Counted from the stretch's first letter, positions 42,117 to 51,769 are shown. The stretch: DNA of 64,000 bases from Photobacterium toruni (GCF_024529955.1 NZ_AP024854.1:1922001-1986000), one strand, 5' to 3'. A program made the numbers and translations. Notes: generated by a model not told the origin, from the sequence alone.

Positions 42117-42153
42117 TGGCGGAGCAGCTTCAAGGATTAGTGGATTTGAACCC
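42117..42153 (-). pseudogene. tRNA-Ser 3'-end relic, outer copy
   Basis: Same as the inner relic with several substitutions (GGGTTCAAATCC...GCTCCGCCA). Followed by a hairpin whose far arm has decayed (ATTAAC in place of CCGTTAAC side). Confidence 0.65.
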
Positions 42154-42235
42154 AATTTTACTTGCTCGGTCTACACACCCACTTTCATGCAGATGTAAAA
42201 AAGCCGTTAACTTTCGTTAACGGCTTTCTTGAATG

Positions 42236-42273
42236 TGGCGGAGTAGCTTCGAGGATTAGTGGATTTGAACCCT
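42236..42273 (-). pseudogene. tRNA-Ser 3'-end relic, inner copy
   Basis: Minus-strand AGGGTTCAAATCC...CTCCGCCA. The stretch from T loop to CCA is 38 bases here and 27 in the genuine tRNA, so it cannot form a normal acceptor-T arm. No 5' half is present. Confidence 0.7.
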
Positions 42274-42311
42274 ACTTTACTTGCTCGGTCTACACACCAC
42301 TTTCATGCAGA

Positions 42312-42345
42312 TGTAAAAAAGCCGTTAACTTTCGTTAACGGCTTT
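42312..42345 (-). terminator. Terminator of the tRNA-Ser operon
   Basis: Minus strand: GCCGTTAAC-GAAA-GTTAACGGC followed by six T. Perfect 9-base stem with a GAAA tetraloop, right after the CCA end. Copied in each downstream repeat (42203-42224 perfect, 42084-42105 decayed). Confidence 0.93.
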
Positions 42346-42353
42346 CTTGAATG

Positions 42354-42444
42354 TGGCGGAGAGATAGGGATTTGAACCCTAGATACGCTATAAACGTATG
42401 CTGGTTTTCAAGACCAGTGCTTTCAACCGCTCAGCCATCTCTCC
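42354..42444 (-). tRNA. tRNA-Ser (UGA)
   Basis: Minus strand starts GGAGAGATGGCTGAG, anticodon TGA in CTGGTCTTGAAAACCAG, a long variable arm, T loop GGTTCAAATCC and ends TCTCTCCGCCA with encoded CCA. The acceptor stem pairs GGAGAGA with TCTCTCC. Confidence 0.97.
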
Positions 42445-42451
42445 AATTTTT

Positions 42452-42472
42452 ATATCTCTCTAAAAGAGATAT
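42452..42472. other. Hairpin between the two tRNA-Ser genes
   Basis: ATATCTCT-CTAAA-AGAGATAT fills the spacer between the tRNAs and its edge touches the CCA end of the upstream tRNA. It may guide RNase processing of the dicistronic transcript. Confidence 0.5.
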
Positions 42473-42559
42473 GGCGGTGAGGGAGGGATTCGAACCCTCG
42501 ATACGTTGCCGTATACACACTTTCCAGGCGTGCTCCTTCAGCCACTCGGACACCTCACC
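42472..42559 (-). tRNA. tRNA-Ser (GGA)
   Basis: Minus strand starts GGTGAGGTGTCCGAGTGG, anticodon GGA in CGCCTGGAAAGTGTG, long variable arm, T loop GGTTCGAATCC, and ends CCTCACCGCCA with encoded CCA. Acceptor GGTGAGG pairs with CCTCACC. First gene of the tRNA-Ser pair. Confidence 0.97.
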
Positions 42560-42720
42560 ACATTGTTGCCAACAACGCTTTGCTTGTCGACGGCGTGTAA
42601 TATATTGATTTATGGGATCTGCGTCAAGGGTTTTTGTGCAAGTTTTTTCCATCTGCCGCCTTAAGCTGCAATTTGCACTATTATTGTACCAAAACTATTA
42701 TTTACCATCATTTAAAAACA

Positions 42721-42748
42721 GCAAAAGCACCTCAGTGGGTGCTTTTGA
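42721..42748. terminator. Terminator of alaE
   Basis: CAAAAGCACC-TCAGTG-GGTGCTTTTG, a perfect 10-base stem 26 bases after the alaE stop. Confidence 0.85.
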
Positions 42749-42773
42749 TAAATATAAATAAAAGTAAAACGGT

Positions 42774-43229
42774 TTAAATTGTTGGTTGAGCACACGCAGT
42801 AACACGGAATATTCTGCGGCATAACTCAAGAAATTGACCATAAACCACGCCTAGTGCACCTGACACTAAGATGTTACTCATTACCGCTGCGATAATTTGT
42901 TCTTTGTTCGCACCCACAGCAAAAAGAATACAAGCATAGATAGGTGACTGGAATACAACATATGCCACCATATCTGATAATCCTTTCATCCATCGTGCTG
43001 GAGACAGTTTACGCCCTAAACCAATAACATAGTCACGAAACATACCGTAAGGCCACGCTATGGCAATATTGATCGGGATCGATAGCGTACGAGATGCTAA
43101 TGACTGCTCAAAAGACATGCCTGAAATAAAAACTTCAATCATCATTCCCGTAACAAAGCTAAATACCACCATTGCAAATATATCTGCAGCAGCATTTCTT
43201 ACCTTAAATGGCACTTTAATAACAGACAT
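42774..43229 (-). CDS. alaE: L-alanine exporter AlaE
   Basis: 151 residues (E. coli 149), four membrane segments. Family stretches [36 protein letters not shown] and [12 protein letters not shown] are clear. Exports excess alanine by proton antiport. Single gene with its own terminator, next to the tRNA-Ser pair. Confidence 0.93.
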   Translation of the reverse strand: MSVIKVPFKVRNAAADIFAMVVFSFVTGMMIEVFISGMSFEQSLASRTLSIPINIAIAWPYGMFRDYVIGLGRKLSPARWMKGLSDMVAYVVFQSPIYACILFAVGANKEQIIAAVMSNILVSGALGVVYGQFLELCRRIFRVTACAQPTI

Positions 43230-43498
43230 TCACATCCCTTACTCTAGCGAAATCAACCAGCATAAGCATGGTAAGCGTTACTTAAAACCAGTAAATTTAA
43301 ACCATGCAGTGTATATGCGGATTAGAACAGCTTTTTTGTAAAATAAGGCACTATTTTTGAATTCAGTTTAGATTTATTAACTAAAAATGCTGATATTAAT
43401 AGTTATTTCAACCACACTGCTTTTAACTAAAATAGCTTTAAATATTATCTAGTTATGAGTATGTGCATTGCGTATAGTTTACAGCTTAAATGTCATTT

Positions 43499-44302
43499 TT
43501 ATGCCGCTTTTATTTCTGATAAGTAAGACGTTGCAATCCGTGAATATAACCATGCACCACACAAAGCACCAATGATAGGAGCAATTAATGGCACTAGAAA
43601 ATAAGGAATATCTCTACCGCCAGTAAACGTTACCCAATCCCAACCAGCAAAAAATGTAAACAGTTTAGGTCCAAAGTCTCTAGCGGGGTTCATTGCAAAC
43701 CCTGTTAATGGTCCAACAGAACCACCAATAATCGCAACAACTAATCCGATCAACAATGGCGACATTGCTCCATTAACAACACCATTACTATCATCGGTTA
43801 TTGCTAAAATAGAGAACATTAATATTGCGGTAATAACTAATTCAATAATAAATGCACATTGTACGGATAATAATGGTTGAGCATATGTTGAAAAGACAGA
43901 TGCAGAATCGAGACCGGATAAATCACCTCGTATAATATGATGAGTTATTTCATAATTATCGAGCAAACTACCGTAAATACCGTAAATAACAGCAGCAGCA
44001 AAAAACGCACCGCCTAATTGTGCCAATATATAAGGCAGAATTTTCTTTTTCTCAAAATTATTAAATGTTGCAAGTGCGATAGTAACAGCTGGATTTAAAT
44101 GAGCGCCAGATATACCAGCGGTACAATAAATCGCTATAGCCACACCTAGTCCCCATATAATACTGATTTCCCACTGGCTAAATGAGGCTCCAGCAAGTTT
44201 CAATGCTGCAACACTACCAACACCAAAGAAAACTAATAAGGCTGTACCGATAAACTCAGCCATACTTTCTTTTACAATTCTATTTTTAATATTTATTGAC
44301 AT
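43499..44302 (-). CDS. Glycerol facilitator-type aquaglyceroporin
   Basis: 267 residues, six membrane segments plus two NPA half-helices: SGAHLNPAVT and FAMNPARDFGPK. The second motif, with D after NPAR, is the glycerol-channel (GlpF) type rather than the water-only AqpZ type. Downstream of gldA on the same strand with a 180-base gap, so glycerol uptake and oxidation are likely linked. No glpK is adjacent. Confidence 0.9.
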   Translation of the reverse strand: MSINIKNRIVKESMAEFIGTALLVFFGVGSVAALKLAGASFSQWEISIIWGLGVAIAIYCTAGISGAHLNPAVTIALATFNNFEKKKILPYILAQLGGAFFAAAVIYGIYGSLLDNYEITHHIIRGDLSGLDSASVFSTYAQPLLSVQCAFIIELVITAILMFSILAITDDSNGVVNGAMSPLLIGLVVAIIGGSVGPLTGFAMNPARDFGPKLFTFFAGWDWVTFTGGRDIPYFLVPLIAPIIGALCGAWLYSRIATSYLSEIKAA

Positions 44303-44482
44303 ATTACACCTAAACTTAATTATTTTTATTTATGTGAACTATTCTATTACTCCAATAATTACATAGATAAAAACGATTAAATAAATAAAAGGAAAATACA
44401 ACTAAGGTTATATTTAAAAGTTGGTATTGATGTATCAAATAACGCCCCTACTTATTAAGTAAATATAAGCAGAGGCATACTA

Positions 44483-45571
44483 TTATTTCTTCAAACCTAA
44501 AGTGTGTGCAGTAAGTATTGCTGAAACGACAGCTTCAGGTGTTACTGTAAACGGCATGTTGTGAATAGTCTCACCGTCAGCACAAGATGCAACAGCGACA
44601 TCCATCAGCTTATTAAGGTCAATTTCTTTTACACCTAAATCAAATAAGTTAGTCGGTAAACCTACTTGATGACAGAAATTTAGAACCGTATTAATCTCTT
44701 CTAATGGTGCATTTTCTAATGCTAATTGAACTAATGTACCAAAAGCGACTTTTTCACCATGAAATAGATGATGCGCTTCTTCTAGCTGAGTCAAACCATT
44801 ATGAATAGCATGTGCAGCCGCTAAACCACTACTCTCAAAACCAATACCACTTAAATAAGTATTTGCTTCAATAATATTCATTACAGCTTTAGATGGTAAA
44901 TTATTTTCTACTGCAATTTTTGCTTTTAAACCATCAGCTAATAATGTTTCATAACATAATTTAGCTAATGCTTGTGCTGATAATGTTGGTGCGCCGCCAG
45001 CCATTGTTGGTTTACCTGAAGCTGCATTTGCACGAGCTTCAAAATACGTCGATAACGCATCACCCATTCCAGCAACTAATAATCGTACAGGGGCTTTTGC
45101 AATGATCGTAGTATCCATAATAACCATCGTAGGGTTAGTTGGGATCATTAAGTACTGATCAAATTGACCAGTTGGAGTATAAAGAACCGCTAATGCACTT
45201 GTTGGTGCATCAGTCGAGGCAATTGTTGGAACAACAACAACTGGGATTTTTTTATAGAAACCAATCGCTTTGGCTGTATCTAATGTTTTACCGCCACCAA
45301 TACCAATAATGACATCATTATGATCATCATCAATCTTAACTTGTAAGCGGTCAATTTCTTGTCGTGAACATTCACCACCAAATAATTCCATTGAAAACTG
45401 CATATTCGCTTCAATAAAACTATGAGCCGTGGTTTCACCCACTAATCCTGTTACAAAGTCATCAGCAATAACCATTGGATTTTGACCATACGGTTTTACA
45501 TAGCCAGCAATCGCTGCAATCGCATTTTCACCTTGAACATACTTACTTGGGCTAATAATAATCTTATCCAT
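44483..45571 (-). CDS. gldA: Glycerol dehydrogenase
   Basis: 362 residues (E. coli 367). NAD-dependent, zinc-type enzyme of the Fe-ADH superfamily: glycerol to dihydroxyacetone. NAD motif GIGGGKTLDTAKAIG, VPTIASTDAPTSALAV, and zinc ligands in the GMGDALSTYFEA and AAHAIHNGL...FHGEKVAFG stretches are present. Next to the glycerol channel gene; DHA kinase genes are not in the window. Confidence 0.94.
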   Translation of the reverse strand: MDKIIISPSKYVQGENAIAAIAGYVKPYGQNPMVIADDFVTGLVGETTAHSFIEANMQFSMELFGGECSRQEIDRLQVKIDDDHNDVIIGIGGGKTLDTAKAIGFYKKIPVVVVPTIASTDAPTSALAVLYTPTGQFDQYLMIPTNPTMVIMDTTIIAKAPVRLLVAGMGDALSTYFEARANAASGKPTMAGGAPTLSAQALAKLCYETLLADGLKAKIAVENNLPSKAVMNIIEANTYLSGIGFESSGLAAAHAIHNGLTQLEEAHHLFHGEKVAFGTLVQLALENAPLEEINTVLNFCHQVGLPTNLFDLGVKEIDLNKLMDVAVASCADGETIHNMPFTVTPEAVVSAILTAHTLGLKK

Positions 45572-45734
45572 AAATATAACACCTTATTCTGTTAATTATT
45601 TTTTATATTCTTAAAAAATCTATAGGGTATTTTTAATTATTTTCACAATTGACACTAGCCCATTAGTTGACAATTGATTATTACTGACATGTAACAATCA
45701 CACGATATAATCGTAATATGTTACTTTAACGGTA

Positions 45735-45768
45735 TAAAAAAACCCAAGCTTCAAATGCTTGGGTTCTT
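45735..45768 (-). terminator. Terminator of yhjX
   Basis: AACCCAAGC (45741-45749) and GCTTGGGTT (45757-45765), followed by a T-run on the minus strand. Confidence 0.88.
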
Positions 45769-45793
45769 ATAATTAATCTATTCTTAAAAGAAT

Positions 45794-46993
45794 TTATGCT
45801 ATTTTTTGCTTGGGTAAAATCGGTAATTTAATCGTTAATGCGATAATTAATGAAACAATTAATAGTACAAACATTAAATAGAAAGTTGCAATAAAACCAC
45901 CAAAGATAGAAGCGACAATTGAACCAATAAAACTACCAATACCAAAACCTAAGTAAATAATACCGTAATTTTTAGTAAGATTATTTAAGCCAAAGAAATC
46001 ACTTACTAATGAAGGGAATACCGTAATTGTGCCACCAAAACTAAAGGCAATACAGGCAACAGCAACATAAAAACTCATCTGACTTTGATGAGCAAACAAT
46101 AAAGAACACACACCGATTAGACATACCGCTAAGGAAATCGCAACCACTTTAGTACGTGCCATTTTATCCGATAAAATACCCAGCACTAAACGACCACCTA
46201 AATTGGCAACAGCAATAATTGCAACACTTGATGCCGCAACATCTAAAGATAAGTGTACATAGCCTTGACCGATATCCTTAGCAACACCAATAACGTATAA
46301 ACCACTCATACAAACAGTTAAGAAAACTAAAGCTAACATCCAAAATTGAGGACATTTCATTGATTGTGAAAGACTAAAATCACGTACTTCAGCAGCAGAT
46401 TCTGTAGCAGAAACGTGTTGTTTAGGTGCATCTTTCATCATTAAACCACCGATGATGACCATGACCATTGCAAGAACGCCCCAGTAATCAAACGTACTTT
46501 CTAAGCCATTGTGCTCAAGAAAATACATATTAATGAATTTAAAACCTAAACTACCTAAGCCATACGCACCAATCGCACAGGCAGAAATTAACCCTTTACG
46601 CTCAGGAAAAAACTTAACGCAGTTAGACAAGGTCATTAAATACCCAGTACCATCAGCAAAACCAATTAACAGACCAGCAAAGATATATAACAACCAAATA
46701 TTAGTAGCATGAGCGGTAAGTAATAAACTTGCCCCCAATAAAATACCCGCTCCTAGCGTAACGTTACGCACGCCAAAACGCTCCTGCATTTTACCTGCCA
46801 TTGATGAAGCAACCGCCAAAGCGAGACTCATAATACCAAAAGAAAAAGCCACACGGCTGACGGGCTCTGATAACTTACCTGCAAGCTGAGCGTTAAATAA
46901 ACTCCAGGTATAAACTGAACCTAAAGCAAACTGAGTTATAACGGTGCCCAATAACGTAAAATAACGGCTGCGATTAGTAATTTGAGTGACCAT
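45794..46993 (-). CDS. yhjX: OFA-type MFS transporter YhjX
   Basis: 399 residues (E. coli YhjX 402), 12 membrane segments. Near-identical blocks include TQFALGSVYTWSLFN, LTLSNCVKWFPERKG-like LTLSNCVKFFPERKG, MKDAPKQ, GLYVIGVAKDI and GGTITVFPSLVSDFFGLNN. E. coli YhjX is the main target of the YpdAB system, induced by pyruvate, and is a candidate pyruvate transporter. Here the gene lies directly after ypdAB, with YpdB-like boxes in front of it. ATG at 46993 after AAAGGA. Confidence 0.94.
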   Translation of the reverse strand: MVTQITNRSRYFTLLGTVITQFALGSVYTWSLFNAQLAGKLSEPVSRVAFSFGIMSLALAVASSMAGKMQERFGVRNVTLGAGILLGASLLLTAHATNIWLLYIFAGLLIGFADGTGYLMTLSNCVKFFPERKGLISACAIGAYGLGSLGFKFINMYFLEHNGLESTFDYWGVLAMVMVIIGGLMMKDAPKQHVSATESAAEVRDFSLSQSMKCPQFWMLALVFLTVCMSGLYVIGVAKDIGQGYVHLSLDVAASSVAIIAVANLGGRLVLGILSDKMARTKVVAISLAVCLIGVCSLLFAHQSQMSFYVAVACIAFSFGGTITVFPSLVSDFFGLNNLTKNYGIIYLGFGIGSFIGSIVASIFGGFIATFYLMFVLLIVSLIIALTIKLPILPKQKIA

Positions 46994-47127
46994 AGTGACG
47001 TCCTTTGTTTCGGTAAAATACTTAAGGCATACTGCAAATTGCCTTGTTGCTGCTCACCAAAATACGACAATAACCATAGATAACAAGAGGGTAATAAAAC
47101 AATAAAATCAGTGGTAACTTATGGGGA

Positions 47128-47157
47128 ATCAAATGCAATATAGCGGCATGAAATACA
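47128..47157 (-). promoter_or_regulatory. Candidate YpdB (PyrR) binding repeats at yhjX
   Basis: Minus strand TGTATTTCAT (47157-47148), ten bases, then TGCATTTGAT (47137-47128). E. coli YpdB binds two GGCATTTCAT-type repeats 11 bases apart in front of yhjX. Period here is 20 rather than 21 bases. About 135 bases before the yhjX ATG. Confidence 0.65.
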
Positions 47158-47183
47158 TTTAGCCGCTAATCATAGACTGTAAT

Positions 47184-47915
47184 TTACAACTGCATTAAAC
47201 GCCGGAAAGCTTTTAAATTACTGCGGCTAACCGGAATATGCTGCTCAACATGGTCCATTTTTATCATATAAGTACTATTAACCCATGGAATGATTTCTTT
47301 AACGTCATTAATATTAATACAATAAGAACGGTGACAACGAAAAAAATCATCAACAGGTAAACGTAACATTAACTCACTGATCGTCATTGATGCAATAAAG
47401 CACCCTTTCGCAGTATAAACCTGTGTTACTTTTTCATTGGCAATCGCACAACAAATATCACTAATCGCTGTCACATGAATATGATTATTGAGCATTAAAT
47501 TAATACTCTGACTACGTGTATTAGTCATTGAGTGCGGTAATTCTTTTTCTTGAGCACGTAACTGCAACTTAGCTAATAACCCCATGATCCGTTGCTCATT
47601 AAGTGGTTTCAATAAATAATCAACCGCTTCTAATTCAAATGCATCTACTGCATATTCTTTGTAAGCAGTAGTAAATATAATTTGAGGCTTATGGGAAAAT
47701 TGAGCGATATTACGCGCTAATAACATGCCATCAATTGACGGAACATTAATATCTAAAAAGACAAGATCGACCTTATTAGATTGTAAAAATTTAAAAGCAT
47801 CTAAACCATCATCAAATGCAGCCACAATATTAATAGTGCTATGCTTTTCGATTAAATATGTTAATTCTTCGCGGGCTAAATATTCATCTTCTACAATCAA
47901 AGCATTTAATATCAT
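47184..47915 (-). CDS. ypdB: LytTR response regulator YpdB (PyrR)
   Basis: 243 residues (E. coli 244). Receiver domain with phosphoacceptor Asp in LVFLDINVPSIDG and switch Lys in DYLLKPLNE; C-terminal LytTR DNA-binding domain (about 140-243) with FFRCHRSYCIN and HIPVSRSNLKAFRRLMQL. Four bases after ypdA, so one operon. Expected to activate yhjX, the next gene. Confidence 0.93.
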   Translation of the reverse strand: MILNALIVEDEYLAREELTYLIEKHSTINIVAAFDDGLDAFKFLQSNKVDLVFLDINVPSIDGMLLARNIAQFSHKPQIIFTTAYKEYAVDAFELEAVDYLLKPLNEQRIMGLLAKLQLRAQEKELPHSMTNTRSQSINLMLNNHIHVTAISDICCAIANEKVTQVYTAKGCFIASMTISELMLRLPVDDFFRCHRSYCININDVKEIIPWVNSTYMIKMDHVEQHIPVSRSNLKAFRRLMQL

Positions 47916-47919
47916 GATC

Positions 47920-49572
47920 TTAATCCTGATTTTTTATAAAAAACTGCATACTTGTTCCTTGTTCAAGTCGACAAATATGTAACCCATCACTATACAATAA
48001 CAATAACCGCTGATGAACATTGTTAAGTCCAATATGATGTGACTCTATTTTACCTTGATATAATTTATCAATCGTTTGCTGATCGATACCAACACCAGTA
48101 TCTGTAATAGTAACAACCACATCATCAACCTTTTTTTTCACCGAAATAAACACTTTCCCTGCGACTCTTGATGGCTGAATACCATGCAAAATAGCATTCT
48201 CTACTAATGGTTGAATCAATAGACACGGTATTTGAGAGTGAACATCATCAATATCAAAGACCACCTCCAGTTTTGCACCGAAACGCGCTTTTTCAATGGC
48301 AACATAATCCCGTACCTGCTGAATTTCATCTTGAATATCAATTAATTCAACATCACGCTCTAAATTGTAGCGTAAAAAATCAGCCAAATTAGCAATAAGC
48401 TGTCGAGCATCATCAGGGCGAATACGAATTAAAGTAGAAATGGCATTAAGTGCATTAAATAAAAAATGGGGATTAATTTTACTTTGTAATGCTGAAAATT
48501 CAGCTTTCGTTGCCATTTGTTTTAATTGTTCAATCCGTGAGACTTCCATTTGAGTCGATATTATTTGCGATAACCCAATCGCCATTTCACGTAATGACAT
48601 TCGAATATGATCAGGTTGACAATAAAATATTTTCAGCGTGCCGCTAACCTCACCGTTTTCCCATAATGGAATAATGAGTAATGAATGAAAATTATGTACA
48701 TTAAGATTATTACTTATTATTTGCTCTCCACTTTCTACTGCTTGACGGGTCATTTGGCTAATTTTATGGTGGGCATCTAAAAAGTGTTCTTCTCCACGAC
48801 CAACATAAGCTCGTACATCTTGAGTATTAGTAATAGCGACAGCATCAGCACCGGTATAAAAACGAATAATACTGCATACTTTTTGTAAAGCATGTCGCGT
48901 ATTAATACGAAAATAAGGTAGCGTTTTATTTGCTATTTCAAGAGCTAGCTTAGCTTGCTGGGCCGCAATAAGCTCTTGTTCTTCATCTAAATCTTGTACT
49001 AATTTAATAATTAACCCAATCGATAATGTTCCAAGAATCATTGGAAAACTAATATGAGCAACAATATTATAAGCTTGCTCTTTATTATGTGATAACGCCA
49101 CAATCAATACCATTGTCAGTATTTCACAACATATTCCAGCCAGAATACCGAGCTGGGCATAATTTTTTTTTGCACACTTACAATGAATCCATGTGGCTAA
49201 TAAACCAGCAAAAATACTTGTTATTAAACATGCAACAGATGTCGGACCATCAACATCAATTAAATAACGATGGATACCAGCAATAATACCGGCAGGAATA
49301 CCAATCCATGGTCCAAAAATAATACCACCAGATAGTACAGCTATAATGCGAACATTCACTAATGAACCATCAACATATAATCCGGTATAAGTACTAAAGA
49401 CTGCAAATAAAATAAATAATGCTGAAATCATTGCTGTTTCAACAGGTCGGCGATGGGTTTTCTTTACTATTGATTGAAACAATTGGGTACGCGTTAATAA
49501 AAATAATGTCATTAACATTAATGCCGCGCGTTCAAATACGGCCAATAACATCATAAATTGTTCGCTGTACAT
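47920..49572 (-). CDS. ypdA: LytS-type histidine kinase YpdA (PyrS)
   Basis: 550 residues (E. coli 565). Domains in order: 5TM-LYT membrane sensor (about 1-195, with SLVNVRIIAVLSGGIIFGPW and GIHRYLID), GAF (about 225-345), His_kinase with the phosphorylated His in INPHFLFNALNAI, and HATPase (VENAILHG, DTGVGID). E. coli YpdA is a high-affinity or threshold pyruvate sensor. First gene of ypdAB, in line with yhjX. Confidence 0.94.
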   Translation of the reverse strand: MYSEQFMMLLAVFERAALMLMTLFLLTRTQLFQSIVKKTHRRPVETAMISALFILFAVFSTYTGLYVDGSLVNVRIIAVLSGGIIFGPWIGIPAGIIAGIHRYLIDVDGPTSVACLITSIFAGLLATWIHCKCAKKNYAQLGILAGICCEILTMVLIVALSHNKEQAYNIVAHISFPMILGTLSIGLIIKLVQDLDEEQELIAAQQAKLALEIANKTLPYFRINTRHALQKVCSIIRFYTGADAVAITNTQDVRAYVGRGEEHFLDAHHKISQMTRQAVESGEQIISNNLNVHNFHSLLIIPLWENGEVSGTLKIFYCQPDHIRMSLREMAIGLSQIISTQMEVSRIEQLKQMATKAEFSALQSKINPHFLFNALNAISTLIRIRPDDARQLIANLADFLRYNLERDVELIDIQDEIQQVRDYVAIEKARFGAKLEVVFDIDDVHSQIPCLLIQPLVENAILHGIQPSRVAGKVFISVKKKVDDVVVTITDTGVGIDQQTIDKLYQGKIESHHIGLNNVHQRLLLLYSDGLHICRLEQGTSMQFFIKNQD

Positions 49573-49873
49573 TGCTAGATCCTAACTGTAAATAAAATGA
49601 TGTAACTCTTTAATCTATTTTCGTAACATAAATTCGTTACGTATTTAAAGATTATGTTATTAGTTATGGCTTCATGTTTTAATTAAAATCAACAATACGT
49701 AATTTAATGTCAATCAGCGTCCTTTGTTCATTTTTTTAGTGCCAGATGATAAATATCTTTGAGCATTACTAGGTTGTTATCAAGAGGCTGTTACAATAGT
49801 GATCTAAAGTTCATCTATGCATGTATAGTTAATGCATCTGAACACTTAATCATAATTAACCCGAGACTGTTTT
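49573..49873. other. Divergent region ypdA / yecA-like gene
   Basis: About 300 bases, AT-rich. Holds the inverted repeat CGTAAC-ATAAATTC-GTTACG (49622-49641) about 50 bases before ypdA. Nothing else recognised. Confidence 0.4.
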
Positions 49874-50449
49874 ATGCCTTCACAACTAAGCACTATCTTA
49901 AAAAATGCTCAATTAGCAGATCAATTGCTATCTGAATCACAAACACGCGGCTTTGTTACTGCAATGGCTGCGGCACCACACCTTATTGATCCAACAGAAT
50001 GGTTAGCATTTATGTGGGGTGGTGAAGAAACATCACCTTTTGATAGCCATGAAGAATTAGAAACTTACGCAAAAGCAATTATTGAAATCTGGAACGAAGC
50101 TCGTGCAGCATTATTTGAAAGCACTTGGCAATGGCCTGATGGCTGTGCATTAGACGATAGCCAAATTGTTACTGATGTAACCAGCAGTTTCTGCGAAGGT
50201 ATGCTACAAGGTTGGCAATTAGCTCGTGATGACTGGGAAACAATCATGCCACCAGAAAGTGAAGATAATGCCCTACTTGGTGGCGTATTACTTTCTTTTA
50301 GCTTGTTATTTGATCCTGAAACTGCATTAGAAGCACTTAAAGAACAAAACGCTGATGCATTGGCGCAGTTTGAAGAAATCTTTAATGCAATTCCCGTTAT
50401 GCTATGTGGCCTAACACAACGCGGCGCGCAATTAGTTGCCGCCCAATAA
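49874..50449 (+). CDS. YecA/YgfB-family (UPF0149) protein
   Basis: 191 residues. The N-terminal GFVTAMAAAPHLIDPTEWLAFMWGG matches YecA-type UPF0149 proteins, and FCEGMLQGWQLARDDW is the second conserved patch. The C-terminal SEC-C zinc motif of E. coli YecA is missing. Acidic and probably cytosolic; function unknown. Single gene, convergent with nadA. Confidence 0.83.
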   Translation: MPSQLSTILKNAQLADQLLSESQTRGFVTAMAAAPHLIDPTEWLAFMWGGEETSPFDSHEELETYAKAIIEIWNEARAALFESTWQWPDGCALDDSQIVTDVTSSFCEGMLQGWQLARDDWETIMPPESEDNALLGGVLLSFSLLFDPETALEALKEQNADALAQFEEIFNAIPVMLCGLTQRGAQLVAAQ

Positions 50450-50470
50450 TCTGTGATTAAAAAACACAAT

Positions 50471-50530
50471 AAAAAAGGCGAATCGATTCTGCTAACGATA
50501 ATGAGTAGCAGATCGAGCCGCCTTTCTTTT
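50471..50530. terminator. Terminator between the YecA-like gene and nadA
   Basis: Interrupted long stem: AGGCG...CGAT.CTGCTA / TAGCAG.TCG...CGCCT, then a T/C-rich run on the plus strand and an A-run on the other side. Confidence 0.75.
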
Positions 50531-50555
50531 TCTTTTTACTTAAGCAAGCAGTTAC

Positions 50556-51617
50556 TTACGCATTACCTTTCACTTTTAATTGTAATTCTGCAGCAAAATC
50601 CAACATACGATTAAGTGGAATAAGTGATTTTACGCGCACTGCTTCATCAACAAAAATTTCATGTTGCTGACCCCCTTCAGCTAAAGCTGTATAAATGGCT
50701 TTCAAACCATTCATTGCCATCCACGGACAATGTGCACAGCTACGACATGTCGCTCCAGCTCCCGCTGTCGGCGCTTCAATTAATTCTTTATTTGGCACCA
50801 TTTGCTGCATCTTAAAGAAAATGCCTTTATCTGTTGCCACAATTAATTTTTGTTGAGGTAACGTCGTTGCCGCTTTAATTAATTGGCTTGTTGAACCAAC
50901 TGCATCAGCTAAGGCAACCACACTGGCGGGCGACTCTGGATGAACTAAAATAGCAGCATCAGGATGAAGAGATTTCATCTGCTTGAGTGCTTGTGCTGAA
51001 AACTCATCATGCACAATACACTCCCCTTGCCATAATAACATTTCAGCACCCGTTTGCTTTTGAATATACCCACCGAGGTGACGATCTGGCCCCCAAATTA
51101 TTTTGTGACCTTCGCTATCTAGATGATCAATAATTTCTAAAGCGATACTTGATGTTACTACCCAATCAGCCCTTGCTTTCACCGCAGCAGATGTATTTGC
51201 ATAAACGACCACCGTATGATCTGAATGCTGATCACAAAAATCAGTAAAAGCATCAACAGGGCAACCAAGATCTAGCGAGCATTCAGCTTCAAGGGTTGGC
51301 ATTAATACTTTTTTTTCTGGGGTTAATATTTTTGCCGATTCACCCATAAACCGCACTCCGCAAATAATCAACGTTGTTGCGGAATGTTGATTACCAAAAC
51401 GTGCCATCTCAAGTGAATCCCCAACAAATCCTCCCGTTGCTTCAGCTAAAGCTTGAATCTCTGGATCCGTATAATAATGGGCAATTAATACTGCATTATT
51501 ATCCTGTAGACGTTGTTTGATTTGAGTAATATAAACCTGTTTTTCATTCTCCGATAAAACAGCAGGTTTAGGTGGAAACGGATAGACCATTTCCGATGGA
51601 TCAAATGCAATATTCAT
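50556..51617 (-). CDS. nadA: Quinolinate synthase A
   Basis: 353 residues (E. coli 347). Iron-sulphur enzyme that condenses iminoaspartate with DHAP in NAD synthesis. The three cluster cysteines are in [24 protein letters not shown] and [25 protein letters not shown] and HPESP are further marks. ATG at 51617. In E. coli it lies beyond cpoB and tRNA genes; here a small-gene island separates it from cpoB. Confidence 0.96.
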   Translation of the reverse strand: MNIAFDPSEMVYPFPPKPAVLSENEKQVYITQIKQRLQDNNAVLIAHYYTDPEIQALAEATGGFVGDSLEMARFGNQHSATTLIICGVRFMGESAKILTPEKKVLMPTLEAECSLDLGCPVDAFTDFCDQHSDHTVVVYANTSAAVKARADWVVTSSIALEIIDHLDSEGHKIIWGPDRHLGGYIQKQTGAEMLLWQGECIVHDEFSAQALKQMKSLHPDAAILVHPESPASVVALADAVGSTSQLIKAATTLPQQKLIVATDKGIFFKMQQMVPNKELIEAPTAGAGATCRSCAHCPWMAMNGLKAIYTALAEGGQQHEIFVDEAVRVKSLIPLNRMLDFAAELQLKVKGNA

Positions 51618-51769
51618 TATTCATTTGCTCGTCAGTATTCCTTACATTTAAAAACATTATACGCATGATTTTTGAAATATCATCATTAGTAAAAAATACA
51701 CAACATATACTCAAAGATAGTTATATATACTACAAGGGTATATATAAAAGTGAATTTATATTAATTTTA

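Larger units (their letters stand above)
42085..42320 (-). repeat. Tandem tRNA-tail repeats (two units of about 118 bases)
   Basis: Read from the tRNA outward on the minus strand, each unit holds ACATCTGCATGAAAGTG, a variable middle, a T-arm-like GGGTTCAAATCC, a CTCCGCCA end like the tRNA 3' terminus, then CATTCAAGAAAGCCGTTAAC and the same terminator hairpin as the real tRNA operon. Units are 42203-42320 and about 42085-42202; the outer one has more changes. The layout recalls the rtT repeats after E. coli tyrT. Confidence 0.85.

Noticed and set aside
42085..42320. Tandem repeats as a CRISPR array
   Set aside because: Units of 118 bases with no short repeat-spacer pattern and no cas genes; they are tRNA-tail copies.
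42351..42608. Open frame on the plus strand across both tRNA-Ser genes
   Set aside because: It reads the antisense of tRNA genes, a common source of spurious ORFs.
50065..50469. 134-codon open frame antisense to the YecA-like gene
   Set aside because: Shadow of a conserved gene; no support of its own.
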